Source: Desulfotruncus arcticus DSM 17038 (GTDB lineage: Bacteria; Bacillota; Desulfotomaculia; Desulfotomaculales; Desulfallaceae). Taken from it: a stretch of DNA of 64,000 nucleotides. Both the position numbers and the translations under genes were made by a program. Below are positions 1 to 8,220 of the stretch, piece by piece. The notes below the pieces were generated by a model that was not told where the DNA came from, did no database searches, and was given only the letters and a program-made list of their open reading frames with translations. The stretch's first letter is position 1. Every line of letters starts with the position of its first letter. Where the stretch lies: the NCBI RefSeq assembly GCF_900113335.1, contig NZ_FOOX01000021.1, forward strand, positions 38,914-102,913, written 5' to 3'.

Positions 1-462
1 GAATTGCCTGAATGGTATGATGATAATTTAATGACCCTGCTTGTGGTAAACCAGCATAGTATCTATCTATATTGGGAAATGTGTTTTGAACAATGGAAAA
101 TCTTAGATGGAAATCAACTGGTAGTTAATCTGTATGAGTTGAATTCAGACGGTGTGGATCCCGGTAATCGTTTGGTCCGACGCCATACGTTGCCCCCGTT
201 TACCGGGGACTGGTATTTTCATAATTTACAGCCAGGCCGGCGTTATCAGGCTGAAATCTGCTGTCAGCAAAATGACCGGCAGCTCAGCATTATGAAGTCA
301 AATATAGTAGCAGTGCCACCCGCGGGGCCCTACCAGGGATTGCGGGAGGTGGAATGGCGTTCGGTGGATGGTATTGGCGACATGGGAACTCCGGCTAAAG
401 CACCTGCTGAAACAATGAAAGAATTGGTTAATACCATGTCCTTTTATATGGGGATTAAGTAA
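1..462 (+). CDS. DUF4912 domain protein, 5' end outside window
   Basis: The reading frame is open from the first base, so the N-terminus lies upstream. About 150 residues are visible, starting LPEWYDDN, with a 'YLYWE' segment and a fibronectin-like beta pattern ending in 'LQPGRRYQAEI'. This matches DUF4912, a small beta-sandwich domain of unknown function. It stops 22 bases before a GH57/glycosyltransferase fusion on the same strand, so the two are probably co-transcribed and a role in polysaccharide metabolism is inferred. A TTG at base 4 could act as a start but has no visible ribosome binding site. Confidence 0.75.
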   Translation, partial: ELPEWYDDNLMTLLVVNQHSIYLYWEMCFEQWKILDGNQLVVNLYELNSDGVDPGNRLVRRHTLPPFTGDWYFHNLQPGRRYQAEICCQQNDRQLSIMKSNIVAVPPAGPYQGLREVEWRSVDGIGDMGTPAKAPAETMKELVNTMSFYMGIK

Positions 463-484
463 GTATAAAAATGGGGGTAATTTA

Positions 485-3265
485 ATGTCTGACGGTTACC
501 TGGCCTTGGTATTGCACGGGCATTTGCCCTACATATATCATCCCGAACGCGATGATATATTGGAAGAAAGATGGATATACGAGGCTTTGACGGAGTGTTA
601 TTTGCCACTGCTTGAAGTTTTTGAAACACTTGTAGCTGATGAAATTGTTTTCCGCATCACCCTTTCACTTTCACCCACGCTTTTGTCAATGCTGTCAGAT
701 GAAAATCTGCAGGAGCGTTATTATCAGCATTTGCAAAATACCATTAAACTGGCCGGGCTTGAACAGGAGCGTCTTGCCACCAGTACCGAATTTAAGTCTG
801 TGGCCGATTTCTATATGGATAAGCTAAACAGTATGCTGCACCGGTATGAAAAATACAGAGGTAATATCATTAATCCCATTAAGTTGCTGCAGCAAAAGGG
901 GTGCCTTGAGGTTATTACAACCTGTTCCACACATGGTTATTTGCCATTGATGAAAAACCAGATCAGCAGGAGGGCGCAGATTGAGGCCGCATTGGACGAG
1001 TACTACAGACATTTTGGCCGCATGCCCGGGGGAATTTGGCTTCCCGAATGCGGCTATGCCCCCGGTGTAGATCAAGTTATTAGAGACTGTGGTTTAAAAT
1101 ATTTTTTTATAGACACGCACGGTATTGTCAATAGCAGTCCGGTTCCGGTATATGGTGTTTTTGCGCCGGTATGCACGCGTACCGGAGTGGCGGCGTTTGG
1201 ACGCGACCCCGAATCGTCCAGGCAGGTTTGGGACCGCAATCAGGGTTACCCCGGAGATCCTGTTTACAGAGAATTTTATCGTGATATAGGTTACGATCTG
1301 GATCTTGATTATATCGGTGCTTTTTTGCCGGGCGGTAATTACAGGGTTGATACAGGGCTAAAGTATTATCGTATAACCGGAAAAGAAGTGAAAAAAGAGC
1401 CGTATAATCCGGAAATTGCCGCTCGCAAGGCGGCCGGGCACGCCCGGGACTTTGTGACCCGGCGGCGAAAGCAAGTGCGGGAGGCAGCAGCTATGGTTGA
1501 CCGCCGCCCGGTGATTGTTGCCCCTTATGATGCCGAGCTGTTTGGCCACTGGTGGTTTGAAGGACCACTGTGGATCAACTCTGTTTGCCGGGAAATCGCC
1601 GGCGATAAAAACTCCCTGCGCCTGGTCACGCCAACTGATTATTTAATGGAATACCCGCAAAACCAAACTGTTGATATTCCCATGTGCAGTTGGGGTGCCG
1701 GGGGATATAACCAGCACTGGCTGAATCCCGCCACTGATTGGATGTACAAGCACGTACATGTAGCAGAGGATAGGATGTCGGAATTAGCGGATAACAACCC
1801 CCGGGCTGCAGGTATTGCCAAACGGTGTCTTAATCAGTGCGCCAGAGAACTGCTGCTGGCCCAGAGCAGTGATTGGCCGTTTATCGTTTTTGAAGAAACA
1901 GCGGTGGATTATGCTAAAAAAAGGTTTAGCAACCACCTTGGCAGGTTCAATATTCTGGCTGAGATGCTGGATAGCGGCGGATATGACCATGAGACGCTGC
2001 AGGAGATCGAATCCAGAGCTAATTTTTTACCTAATATCGATTACAAGGTTTACTGCAGCAATAAATATGTCAACCGGCCGTCCGGCATTAAAAAAAACTA
2101 TCGCATCATGATGTTATCCTGGGAATATCCACCTATGACAGTGGGTGGGCTGGCCCGGCACGTGCACGATTTGGCCTGCGCGCTGAGTTCAATGGGAGAC
2201 GAGGTTCATGTTTTAACCTGTCCTGCAGAGGGCAGGGACATTTTTAGCCTGGACCGGGGTGTTTATGTGCACAGGGTGCACCCTGACAAGCTTTCTGCTG
2301 AAAAGTTTATTGACTGGGTAAAACAATTAAACGATGCCATGCTGGATATGTCCGGCATGCTGGTTGAGGTCTTTGGCTCCTTTGATCTAATTCACGCGCA
2401 TGATTGGCTGGTGGGGGAAGCCGCGCGCCGTATTTCGGACCGGTATAATTTGCCGGTGGTGGCCACGATACATGCCACTGAGCATGGTAGGAACCAGGGC
2501 TTGCATAATGAACTGCAGCGGCATATTCACAGGCTGGAGGCGCAATTCGCCAAGCGTTCCGATTTAATTATCTGCTGCAGCAATTACATGAAACATGAAA
2601 TTGCCAGGTTATTTGACCGGCCGGGTACTAAAATTAGAGTTATTCCCAACGGTGTTGAGCTTGAAAATATTCAGATTGGTATAGATCAAACTCCGCAACG
2701 GGAAGGGGACGGCAAAACGATCATTTTTCTGGGGCGATTGGTTCCTGAGAAAGGTGTTCAGGTTCTTATTGCAGCCTTGCCCGGGATTATTGAGGCGGTA
2801 GGTGTGGTGCGGCTGGTAATTGCCGGCAAAGGGCCGTATCAGGAGGAATTGGAAAAGCTGGCGGCAAGCCTTGGAGTCGGCAAGCATGTAAGTTTTGTCG
2901 GCTTTGTCGATGACGAGAGCAGAAACCGGTTATTAAGCCAGGCTGCTGTGGCTGTTTTCCCCAGCCTTTACGAGCCGTTTGGCATTGTGGCACTGGAGGC
3001 AATGGCTGCGGGCGTACCGGTGATAGTTTCTGATACCGGAGGCCTGCGTGATATTATAGAGCATGGTATCGACGGTTACCTCGCACCACCGGGAAATGCT
3101 GAAATGCTTGGCTATTACGTATCCGAACTGATCAGGCACCCGGAACTGGCGCAGCATTTCAGCAAGCGCGCCAGGAGGAACGTTTTTGTTAAATTCAACT
3201 GGCAGCAAATAGCCGTTGAAACGCTGGGGGGATACGCCGAAGCCTGCAGGGGCAGTGGCAGGTAG
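485..3265 (+). CDS. GH57 1,4-alpha-glucan branching enzyme fused to GT4 glycosyltransferase
   Basis: A 926-residue two-domain protein. Residues 1 to about 530 are a glycoside hydrolase family 57/DUF1957 module: HGHLPY near the N-terminus, a nucleophile motif IWLPECGY (E188) and an acid motif PYDAELFGHWW (D349), as in GH57 branching enzymes. Residues from about 539 are a GT-B fold glycosyltransferase of family 4, with WEYPPMTVGGLARHV (donor loop) and the E-x7-E motif in EPFGIVALE. Known family roles suggest one chain that elongates an alpha-glucan and branches it; the fusion is seen, the substrate is inferred. The ATG follows a GGGGGT ribosome binding site. No membrane segment or signal peptide is visible, so it is probably cytosolic. 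Confidence 0.88.
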   Translation: MSDGYLALVLHGHLPYIYHPERDDILEERWIYEALTECYLPLLEVFETLVADEIVFRITLSLSPTLLSMLSDENLQERYYQHLQNTIKLAGLEQERLATSTEFKSVADFYMDKLNSMLHRYEKYRGNIINPIKLLQQKGCLEVITTCSTHGYLPLMKNQISRRAQIEAALDEYYRHFGRMPGGIWLPECGYAPGVDQVIRDCGLKYFFIDTHGIVNSSPVPVYGVFAPVCTRTGVAAFGRDPESSRQVWDRNQGYPGDPVYREFYRDIGYDLDLDYIGAFLPGGNYRVDTGLKYYRITGKEVKKEPYNPEIAARKAAGHARDFVTRRRKQVREAAAMVDRRPVIVAPYDAELFGHWWFEGPLWINSVCREIAGDKNSLRLVTPTDYLMEYPQNQTVDIPMCSWGAGGYNQHWLNPATDWMYKHVHVAEDRMSELADNNPRAAGIAKRCLNQCARELLLAQSSDWPFIVFEETAVDYAKKRFSNHLGRFNILAEMLDSGGYDHETLQEIESRANFLPNIDYKVYCSNKYVNRPSGIKKNYRIMMLSWEYPPMTVGGLARHVHDLACALSSMGDEVHVLTCPAEGRDIFSLDRGVYVHRVHPDKLSAEKFIDWVKQLNDAMLDMSGMLVEVFGSFDLIHAHDWLVGEAARRISDRYNLPVVATIHATEHGRNQGLHNELQRHIHRLEAQFAKRSDLIICCSNYMKHEIARLFDRPGTKIRVIPNGVELENIQIGIDQTPQREGDGKTIIFLGRLVPEKGVQVLIAALPGIIEAVGVVRLVIAGKGPYQEELEKLAASLGVGKHVSFVGFVDDESRNRLLSQAAVAVFPSLYEPFGIVALEAMAAGVPVIVSDTGGLRDIIEHGIDGYLAPPGNAEMLGYYVSELIRHPELAQHFSKRARRNVFVKFNWQQIAVETLGGYAEACRGSGR

Positions 3266-3297
3266 TATTTGACAATTAATGTAACAGGGTGTAAAAG

Positions 3298-3306
3298 TGA
3301 TATAAT
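3298..3306 (+). promoter_or_regulatory. candidate extended -10 promoter element
   Basis: TGATATAAT forms an extended -10 (TGn plus TATAAT). A TTGACA at 3269-3274 is too far upstream (26 bases) to be its -35, so any activity would rest on the extended -10. It lies in the gap before the universal stress protein gene. Confidence 0.35.
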
Positions 3307-3389
3307 ACGAAAGAACGAACCCATGCTTCTTGGAATGTGTCATAAAACTGCTTGACTTAAATACTTTACTGTTGGTATTAGTGCATACA

Positions 3390-3398
3390 TGATATAAT
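3390..3398 (+). promoter_or_regulatory. candidate extended -10 promoter for the universal stress protein gene
   Basis: A second TGATATAAT, identical to the one at 3298-3306, sits about 65 bases before the start codon of the stress protein gene. A weak -35-like TTGGTA is at 3372-3377. Two identical extended -10 elements could give tandem promoters. Confidence 0.4.
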
Positions 3399-3462
3399 TA
3401 ATATATGTGCATAATTCGTTATATTTTGCCTGTGGTAACTGAAATTGGAAGGAGAATTGTGT

Positions 3463-3891
3463 TTGATAAAAAAAATTCTTCTCGCGTTTGATGGCTCGCA
3501 AAATGCGCTAAGGGCGGCTAAGTTTGCAGTTGATTTGCAGAAAAGCATACCGGAAGCCCGGTGTGTTATAATTATAGTAGCTTCCTTTACTAAGGATGAG
3601 GCAGAGTTCCTTGGCGCCAGTGCAACTGAATTTGACAATGCGCTGCAAATCAATACAAACCATATGCTGCAGAGTGCTATGGAATTATTTAAAAGCGAAG
3701 GATTAAAAGTGGAAAAGGTTACATTGCAGGGTGATATTGCCCAAAGTATCGTTGCCTATGCCGGGGAACATAATATTGATCTTATTGTCATGGGTACCCG
3801 GGGGCTGGGTAATGTAAAAGGAATGCTGCTGGGCAGTGTTAGCAATAAAGTCATTCACCTGGCACACTGCCCGGTAACCGTAGTAAAATAA
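3463..3891 (+). CDS. universal stress protein (UspA family)
   Basis: About 142 residues, normal length for a single UspA domain. It begins MIKKILLAFDGS, with the phosphate-binding aspartate/GS loop near the N-terminus. It carries the ATP-binding pattern G-x2-G-x9-G-S near the C-terminus (GTRGLGNVKG..LLGS), so an ATP-binding Usp is likely. The TTG at 3463 is chosen because GGAAGGAG at 3447-3454 sits 8 bases before it; earlier TTGs at 3445 and 3457 overlap or crowd that site. Two fluoride channel genes follow within 20 bases, suggesting a stress operon. Confidence 0.88.
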   Translation: MIKKILLAFDGSQNALRAAKFAVDLQKSIPEARCVIIIVASFTKDEAEFLGASATEFDNALQINTNHMLQSAMELFKSEGLKVEKVTLQGDIAQSIVAYAGEHNIDLIVMGTRGLGNVKGMLLGSVSNKVIHLAHCPVTVVK

Positions 3892-3906
3892 AACAAGGTG
3901 ATGCAA

Positions 3907-4329
3907 TTGCGCTTTCTCAGCGTTGGTATGGGTGGAATTTTTGGCGCTCTGGCCCGTTATGCCGTAAGTTTATTATTAAATGATAAAGGCTTGCTTCCCT
4001 GGGGGACTTTTGCCGTAAATGTAGCAGGGTGTTTTTTTATTGCCTTATTCCTGACTCTGGTGCTGCATAAATTAAGCGGCCAGTCATTTTTCGTACTGGC
4101 CGTTGCCACCGGTTTTATCGGCTCATTTACCACTTTTTCAACGCTCAGTGTGGAAGGCATTGTGCTTTTTCAATCGTCCGCGCTTTTGGCGTTGCTTTAC
4201 CTGGGGTTGACCCTTTTGGGGGGACTTGTTTTTACCTGGTTCGGTTATGCCGCCGGGCAATATATCTTAACCACCGGTTGGGGCGAAAGATGGATTGGCT
4301 TAAGTGCAAAGGGAGAGAGAAATGGTTGA
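3907..4329 (+). CDS. crcB: CrcB/Fluc fluoride channel, first subunit
   Basis: A small membrane protein with four hydrophobic segments. Hallmarks of the Fluc fluoride channel are visible: GGIFGALARY near the N-terminus, WGTFAVNVAGCF in the second helix and GFIGSFTTFSTL in the third. Fluc proteins are dual-topology dimers that export fluoride. The start is uncertain: AAGGTG at 3895-3900 places TTG 3907 best, but ATG 3901 or GTG 3898 are possible. The 3' end overlaps the next crcB by 8 bases. I looked for a crcB-type fluoride riboswitch upstream and did not recognise one. Confidence 0.9.
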   Translation: MRFLSVGMGGIFGALARYAVSLLLNDKGLLPWGTFAVNVAGCFFIALFLTLVLHKLSGQSFFVLAVATGFIGSFTTFSTLSVEGIVLFQSSALLALLYLGLTLLGGLVFTWFGYAAGQYILTTGWGERWIGLSAKGERNG

Positions 4330-4690
4330 TTTGGTTGCAGTCGGCGCCGGCGGTTTTTTGGGCGCCACCGGCCGCTACTTAATTGGACGATTGCTTGGTA
4401 AAATATGGAGAAAGGGTTTTCCGCTGGGCACCTTTACAGTTAATATGCTGGGCAGTTTCGCCCTTGGCTTGCTGATGGGCCATCCCCATTTTATAGCTAC
4501 GATAATGGAAGGCAGCGCCCGTGTAGCTTTAAGCGTGGGTTTCATGGGGTCCTTTACCACCTATTCCACCTTGATGTACGAAAGTTTTATGCTGGCCGAA
4601 AGGGGTAATTTGTTCCTGGGCGCCGCTAATATTTTTCTTTCCATTTCAACAGGCCTGCTTTTAGCCTGGTTGGCCATCTACTGTTTTTAA
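4322..4690 (+). CDS. crcB: CrcB/Fluc fluoride channel, second subunit
   Basis: About 122 residues and four predicted helices, with GAGGFLGATGRY, PLGTFTVNMLGSF and VGFMGSFTTYSTL, the conserved fluoride-channel segments. ATG 4322 follows GGGAGAGA and lies inside the end of the first crcB, so translation is probably coupled. In Firmicutes a tandem pair often encodes two oppositely inserted subunits that form a heterodimer; that is likely here. It differs from its neighbour in charged residues near the N-terminus (KIWRKG), as expected for fixed opposite topologies. Confidence 0.9.
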   Translation: MVDLVAVGAGGFLGATGRYLIGRLLGKIWRKGFPLGTFTVNMLGSFALGLLMGHPHFIATIMEGSARVALSVGFMGSFTTYSTLMYESFMLAERGNLFLGAANIFLSISTGLLLAWLAIYCF

Positions 4691-4767
4691 ATTTTCTCTC
4701 CCGCCGGGAAGTCCCTGTCCTGAGCGTGCGAAGGGCGGTGATGAAAGGCGGGTTCGTCCACCCAACA

Positions 4768-5388
4768 TTAAAAACGAATTAACAACGCCCTGGCGGGCGC
4801 GCTTTCCGCGCCGACCACTTTAAGCGGTGCCGCGCACAGCAAATAATCCCCTTCTGCGACTTCGGCCAGTCGCAGGCCCTCAATAATAATAATGCCGGCC
4901 TCAAATAATGTTTTATGAGTCGGGTGGCCGGGTTGTTCTCTTTCAATACCCAGGGCGTCAATGCCCACGCCTGAAACTCCCGCTTTCTCAAAATATGCCG
5001 CGCCGCTTTGTTCCAGGAAGACAAAATTAAAGTCAAAGCCCTGCTGATAAGAGTTGCTTGTTTTAAGCAAGATAAAAACATCAGGTTCAATTTCCTTTGC
5101 CGCCAGGTCTTGCGCGGTGATTTTTTCCGGCAGTCCGGTAAAATCCAGTACCCGGCACTTTGTAACAACTTTGTCCAGATTGATTTGGTCTACAGTGCTC
5201 CCACCCGGCAGCATGTGCAGGGGGGCGTCAACATGGGTACCGGTGTGCATGCCTAATGTTATTTCCGATTCGCAGTTGTTTGAATTGGAAAAATCCTGTA
5301 TAAATTTTAACGCAGGCTTCTTTTCAGGTTTGTTTTTATAAACAGGCATAGCATGGTGTATACTCATGGAGATGTCTATTACTTTCAT
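4768..5388 (-). CDS. cyclase family metal-dependent hydrolase (kynurenine formamidase-like)
   Basis: A 206-residue protein starting MKVIDISMSIHHAMPVY, with the metal-binding motif HTGTHVDAPLH of the cyclase family (PF04199). Family members hydrolyse N-formylkynurenine or cyclic and lactone-like amides with Zn or Mn. Its ATG overlaps the zwf stop (ATGA, 5385-5388), so it is translationally coupled to glucose-6-phosphate dehydrogenase and is last in a gnd-zwf operon. No 6-phosphogluconolactonase gene is visible nearby, so a lactonase-like role is conceivable, but this is inference only. The substrate is unknown. Confidence 0.8.
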   Translation of the reverse strand: MKVIDISMSIHHAMPVYKNKPEKKPALKFIQDFSNSNNCESEITLGMHTGTHVDAPLHMLPGGSTVDQINLDKVVTKCRVLDFTGLPEKITAQDLAAKEIEPDVFILLKTSNSYQQGFDFNFVFLEQSGAAYFEKAGVSGVGIDALGIEREQPGHPTHKTLFEAGIIIIEGLRLAEVAEGDYLLCAAPLKVVGAESAPARALLIRF

Positions 5389-6950
5389 TCAATAACCTCC
5401 CCGGTATGCAGCCATTCTCTGCCGTCTCTTGCCAACAGGGTTTGTGCCGCAGCGGGACCGGTTGAACCGGCGGCGTAGTTGGGGAACTCAGGCTGCTGTT
5501 CCTGCCAGGCCGAGGCAATATTGTCGACAAACCTCCAGGAATATTCAACTTCATCCCACCGGGCAAACAAGGTGGAGTCACCCCTGAGTATGTCAAATAA
5601 TAATCTTTCATATGCTTCCGGGGAATTGTTGTCCAGCCTGCAGTTTTGACAGAAATCCATTTGGACGGGGACAATAATGCTTTCAGTACCCGGTTTTTTG
5701 GCATTGAACTGAAAGAACACTCCTTCCTTCGGCTGTATTTTTATTACCAGCAGGTTGGGGTTTAATTGCCCGAACAGCCTGGCATAAAGTACCCGGGGTA
5801 AGGGTTTGAATTGAATGATGATTTCAGTTGATTTAACCGGTGCCCTTTTTCCGGTTCTGATGTAAAAAGGTACGTTGGCCCACCTGAAGCTGTGGATATT
5901 GGCCTTAAAAGCAACAAATGTTTCGGTGCCGGACGTGGGGGATACATTTTTTTCCTGCCGGTAACCGGATACAGGTTCGTTGTCGATATAACCGGGCCCG
6001 TATTGCCCGCGAACAACGTTTTTAAACGCATCATTGGGACTGAATTGCTCCAGGGACCGCAAAACTTTAACTTTTTCATCCCTGATCGATTCGGTGTCAA
6101 GGCTGGCCGGTGGTTCAATGGCGGTAAGGGTTAACAGCTGCAGCATGTGGTTTTGTACCATATCCCGCAGTGCCCCGGACTGTTCGTAGTAATTGCCCCT
6201 GGAACCCACGCCGACGGTTTCGCAGGAAGTAATCTGAACATTGTCGATAAACTGGTTGTTCCAAATCGGTTCGAAGAGCATGTTGGCGAATCTTATAACC
6301 ATAATGTTCTGCAGCATTTCTTTGCCCAGGTAATGATCAATGCGATAGGTATTCCGTTCGCTGAAGACGCCGGTGATAACCCGGTTGAGTTTTTGGGCTG
6401 AAGGCAGATCCCGGCCGAAGGGTTTTTCAATAACCACCCTTTGCCAGGACCCCTGGTTTTTAGCCATGCCGTTGTCATTTAACCTTTGGGTTATAACATT
6501 AAAAAATTCCGGGGCCACGGCAAGGTAATAAATTCTGTTCCCTCCGGTACCATGCTTTTGTTCCAATTTATCCAGAAAAGTTTTAAGTTCGACGAAATCG
6601 CTGCTGTCCGTAAAGTTGAGTTTTTTGTAATATATTTTATCCCTGAGTTGGCTCCAGTTGGTTTCCTCCAGATCAAAACGGGCAAACTTGATAATCGATT
6701 CATAAACACCATAGTTGTACTCGTCACTGGCAATATCCCGTCTTCCCAGCGCAACTATAGCCAGGTTTGGAGGTAATTGATTTTGGCACAGCAAATTATA
6801 AAGCGCAGGCATTAACTTTCTGTGCGCAAGGTCTCCGGTGCCGCCAAAGATAACCAGTATGCATGAATTGTCAGCAAAATTATCTGTATGGGGCTCCAGT
6901 TGAAAGATGTTGCCGACGCATTCAATTAAATTAAGCTTTCTCAATGGCAT
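5385..6950 (-). CDS. zwf: glucose-6-phosphate 1-dehydrogenase
   Basis: About 521 residues, normal family length. It has the Rossmann nucleotide loop FGGTGDLAHRKLMPAL near residue 35, the substrate motif RIDHYLGKEM with catalytic His near residue 205, and FVAFKANIHSFRWANVPFYIRTGKR. It converts glucose 6-phosphate to 6-phosphogluconolactone with NAD(P). ATG 6950 is preferred over TTG 6959; both lie inside the end of gnd, so translation is coupled. Together with gnd upstream it gives the two oxidative steps of the pentose phosphate pathway. Confidence 0.95.
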   Translation of the reverse strand: MPLRKLNLIECVGNIFQLEPHTDNFADNSCILVIFGGTGDLAHRKLMPALYNLLCQNQLPPNLAIVALGRRDIASDEYNYGVYESIIKFARFDLEETNWSQLRDKIYYKKLNFTDSSDFVELKTFLDKLEQKHGTGGNRIYYLAVAPEFFNVITQRLNDNGMAKNQGSWQRVVIEKPFGRDLPSAQKLNRVITGVFSERNTYRIDHYLGKEMLQNIMVIRFANMLFEPIWNNQFIDNVQITSCETVGVGSRGNYYEQSGALRDMVQNHMLQLLTLTAIEPPASLDTESIRDEKVKVLRSLEQFSPNDAFKNVVRGQYGPGYIDNEPVSGYRQEKNVSPTSGTETFVAFKANIHSFRWANVPFYIRTGKRAPVKSTEIIIQFKPLPRVLYARLFGQLNPNLLVIKIQPKEGVFFQFNAKKPGTESIIVPVQMDFCQNCRLDNNSPEAYERLLFDILRGDSTLFARWDEVEYSWRFVDNIASAWQEQQPEFPNYAAGSTGPAAAQTLLARDGREWLHTGEVIE

Positions 6951-7827
6951 GGCCCCCAAATTGATTGCGAAGTGCGGCCACCACCTTGCCGCTGAAGGTG
7001 TCCACCTGCTCCGACCGAAACCTGATAAATAGCGAATGTGAAATGATGGGGATGGGGGCTTTTAATTCCAAAGCTTCCTGGACAGTCCATAAACCTTCAC
7101 CGGATGAGCGCATCACGCCTCTGATATCATCTAATTGGGGGTCACTGGCAAAGGCTATTTCAGTTAGTTCAATCAACCAGCTTCGGATTACTGAACCATT
7201 GTTCCACACTCTTGCCACATCCCGAAGATTAAAATTAAATCGGCTTTTTTCCAGTATTTCAAAGCCTTCTCCAATGGCCTGCATCATTCCATATTCAATT
7301 CCATTGTGAATCATCTTCACAAAATGGCCCGTACCGTTGGCTCCGGTATGAAGATATCCGTTTTCCACGCAAATGTCCTTGAACAGGGGCTCCAGGTATT
7401 GAAAAACTTCCTTTTCTGCGCCAATCATGGCGCAGGCTCCGTTTCTGGCCCCCTCCATTCCGCCGCTGGTGCCTACATCAACAAAATCAATAGCTTGTTG
7501 CTTGAGCTGATGATACCTTGTGATGCTGTCCTTGTAATTGGAGTTTCCGCCGTCGATAATAATATCCCGTTTTTGCAGCAAAGGGACAAGTTTATCTATC
7601 GTCTCATCAACGGGGTTCCCCGCAGGCACCATCAGCCACAGCACTTTCCTGGGGCCAAGCATGCCGACCAGTTGCTCCAGGCTGTCGGTGCCTTCAATCC
7701 CTTGACTTATCGCTTTCTCCACTGTTTTGCGGGTTCTGCTGTAACCAATAACGCTGTGACCATGGTCCTTTAGATTTAAAGCCAGGTTTAAGCCCATTTT
7801 CCCCAGACCAATCATGCCTATGTGCAT
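6931..7827 (-). CDS. gnd: 6-phosphogluconate dehydrogenase, short (NAD-type) form
   Basis: A 298-residue protein with N-terminal Rossmann fold GLGKMGLNLALNL, substrate loop SGGMEGARNGACAMIGA and catalytic segment KMIHNGIEYGMMQAIGEGFEI. The length fits the short YqeC/GndA-type enzymes of about 300 residues rather than the roughly 470-residue form. It oxidatively decarboxylates 6-phosphogluconate to ribulose 5-phosphate. AAGGGGAG precedes ATG 7827. It is first in the operon with zwf and a cyclase-family hydrolase. Confidence 0.93.
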   Translation of the reverse strand: MHIGMIGLGKMGLNLALNLKDHGHSVIGYSRTRKTVEKAISQGIEGTDSLEQLVGMLGPRKVLWLMVPAGNPVDETIDKLVPLLQKRDIIIDGGNSNYKDSITRYHQLKQQAIDFVDVGTSGGMEGARNGACAMIGAEKEVFQYLEPLFKDICVENGYLHTGANGTGHFVKMIHNGIEYGMMQAIGEGFEILEKSRFNFNLRDVARVWNNGSVIRSWLIELTEIAFASDPQLDDIRGVMRSSGEGLWTVQEALELKAPIPIISHSLFIRFRSEQVDTFSGKVVAALRNQFGGHAIEKA

Positions 7828-7942
7828 GTTAACTCCCCTTAACTTTGTTAATATTTACAAGTTGAACTTATTTTTGCCCGGGAGATTATTTTTATGTAAG
7901 ATTAAAATCATTGGTAAAATAATATAAAATAATAAAAAGAAT

Positions 7943-8199
7943 AGTAGTCAGGAGACAGGAGTCAGGAGTCAGAATAAGAAAGGGAAAAAGTAAGAATTTC
8001 AGGATAGATGTCCATGCCGCTGGCGCGGCACCAGCAGTAAAGTAAAAAAGCCGGATTCCGTAGGGGCGGACGACTCTGTCCGCCCGCGGGTTGGCTACTA
8101 ATGTAGCATACTAAGCTGCAAAACTTTTTTCAGGATAATTAAGAAGAACCGTATATCGTCTAATTTATTCTGAATTCTGACTACTGAATTCTGACTACT
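7943..8199. repeat. MITE-like element with 34-base imperfect inverted termini
   Basis: The left end (7943-7976) begins AGTAGTCAG and ends CAGAATA. The reverse complement of the right end (8166-8199) also begins AGTAGTCAG and ends CAGAATA, and both ends contain repeats of the CAG(G)A(G/A)TCAG type. Inside is a perfect 8-base-pair hairpin, GGGCGGAC-6-GTCCGCCC (8064-8085). No ORF is visible. The structure suits a non-autonomous miniature element or a palindromic intergenic repeat. It fills the gap between gnd and cinA, which are transcribed divergently. Confidence 0.55.
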
Positions 8200-8220
8200 A
8201 GATAAGCAGTGAGGTGCCAA

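Noticed and set aside
1784..2111. Long alternative frames inside the GH57-GT4 gene
   Set aside because: They lie fully within a well-supported coding sequence and have no family resemblance.
3266..3906. Fluoride (crcB) riboswitch before the channel genes
   Set aside because: The conserved pseudoknot segments of the class were not found by eye.
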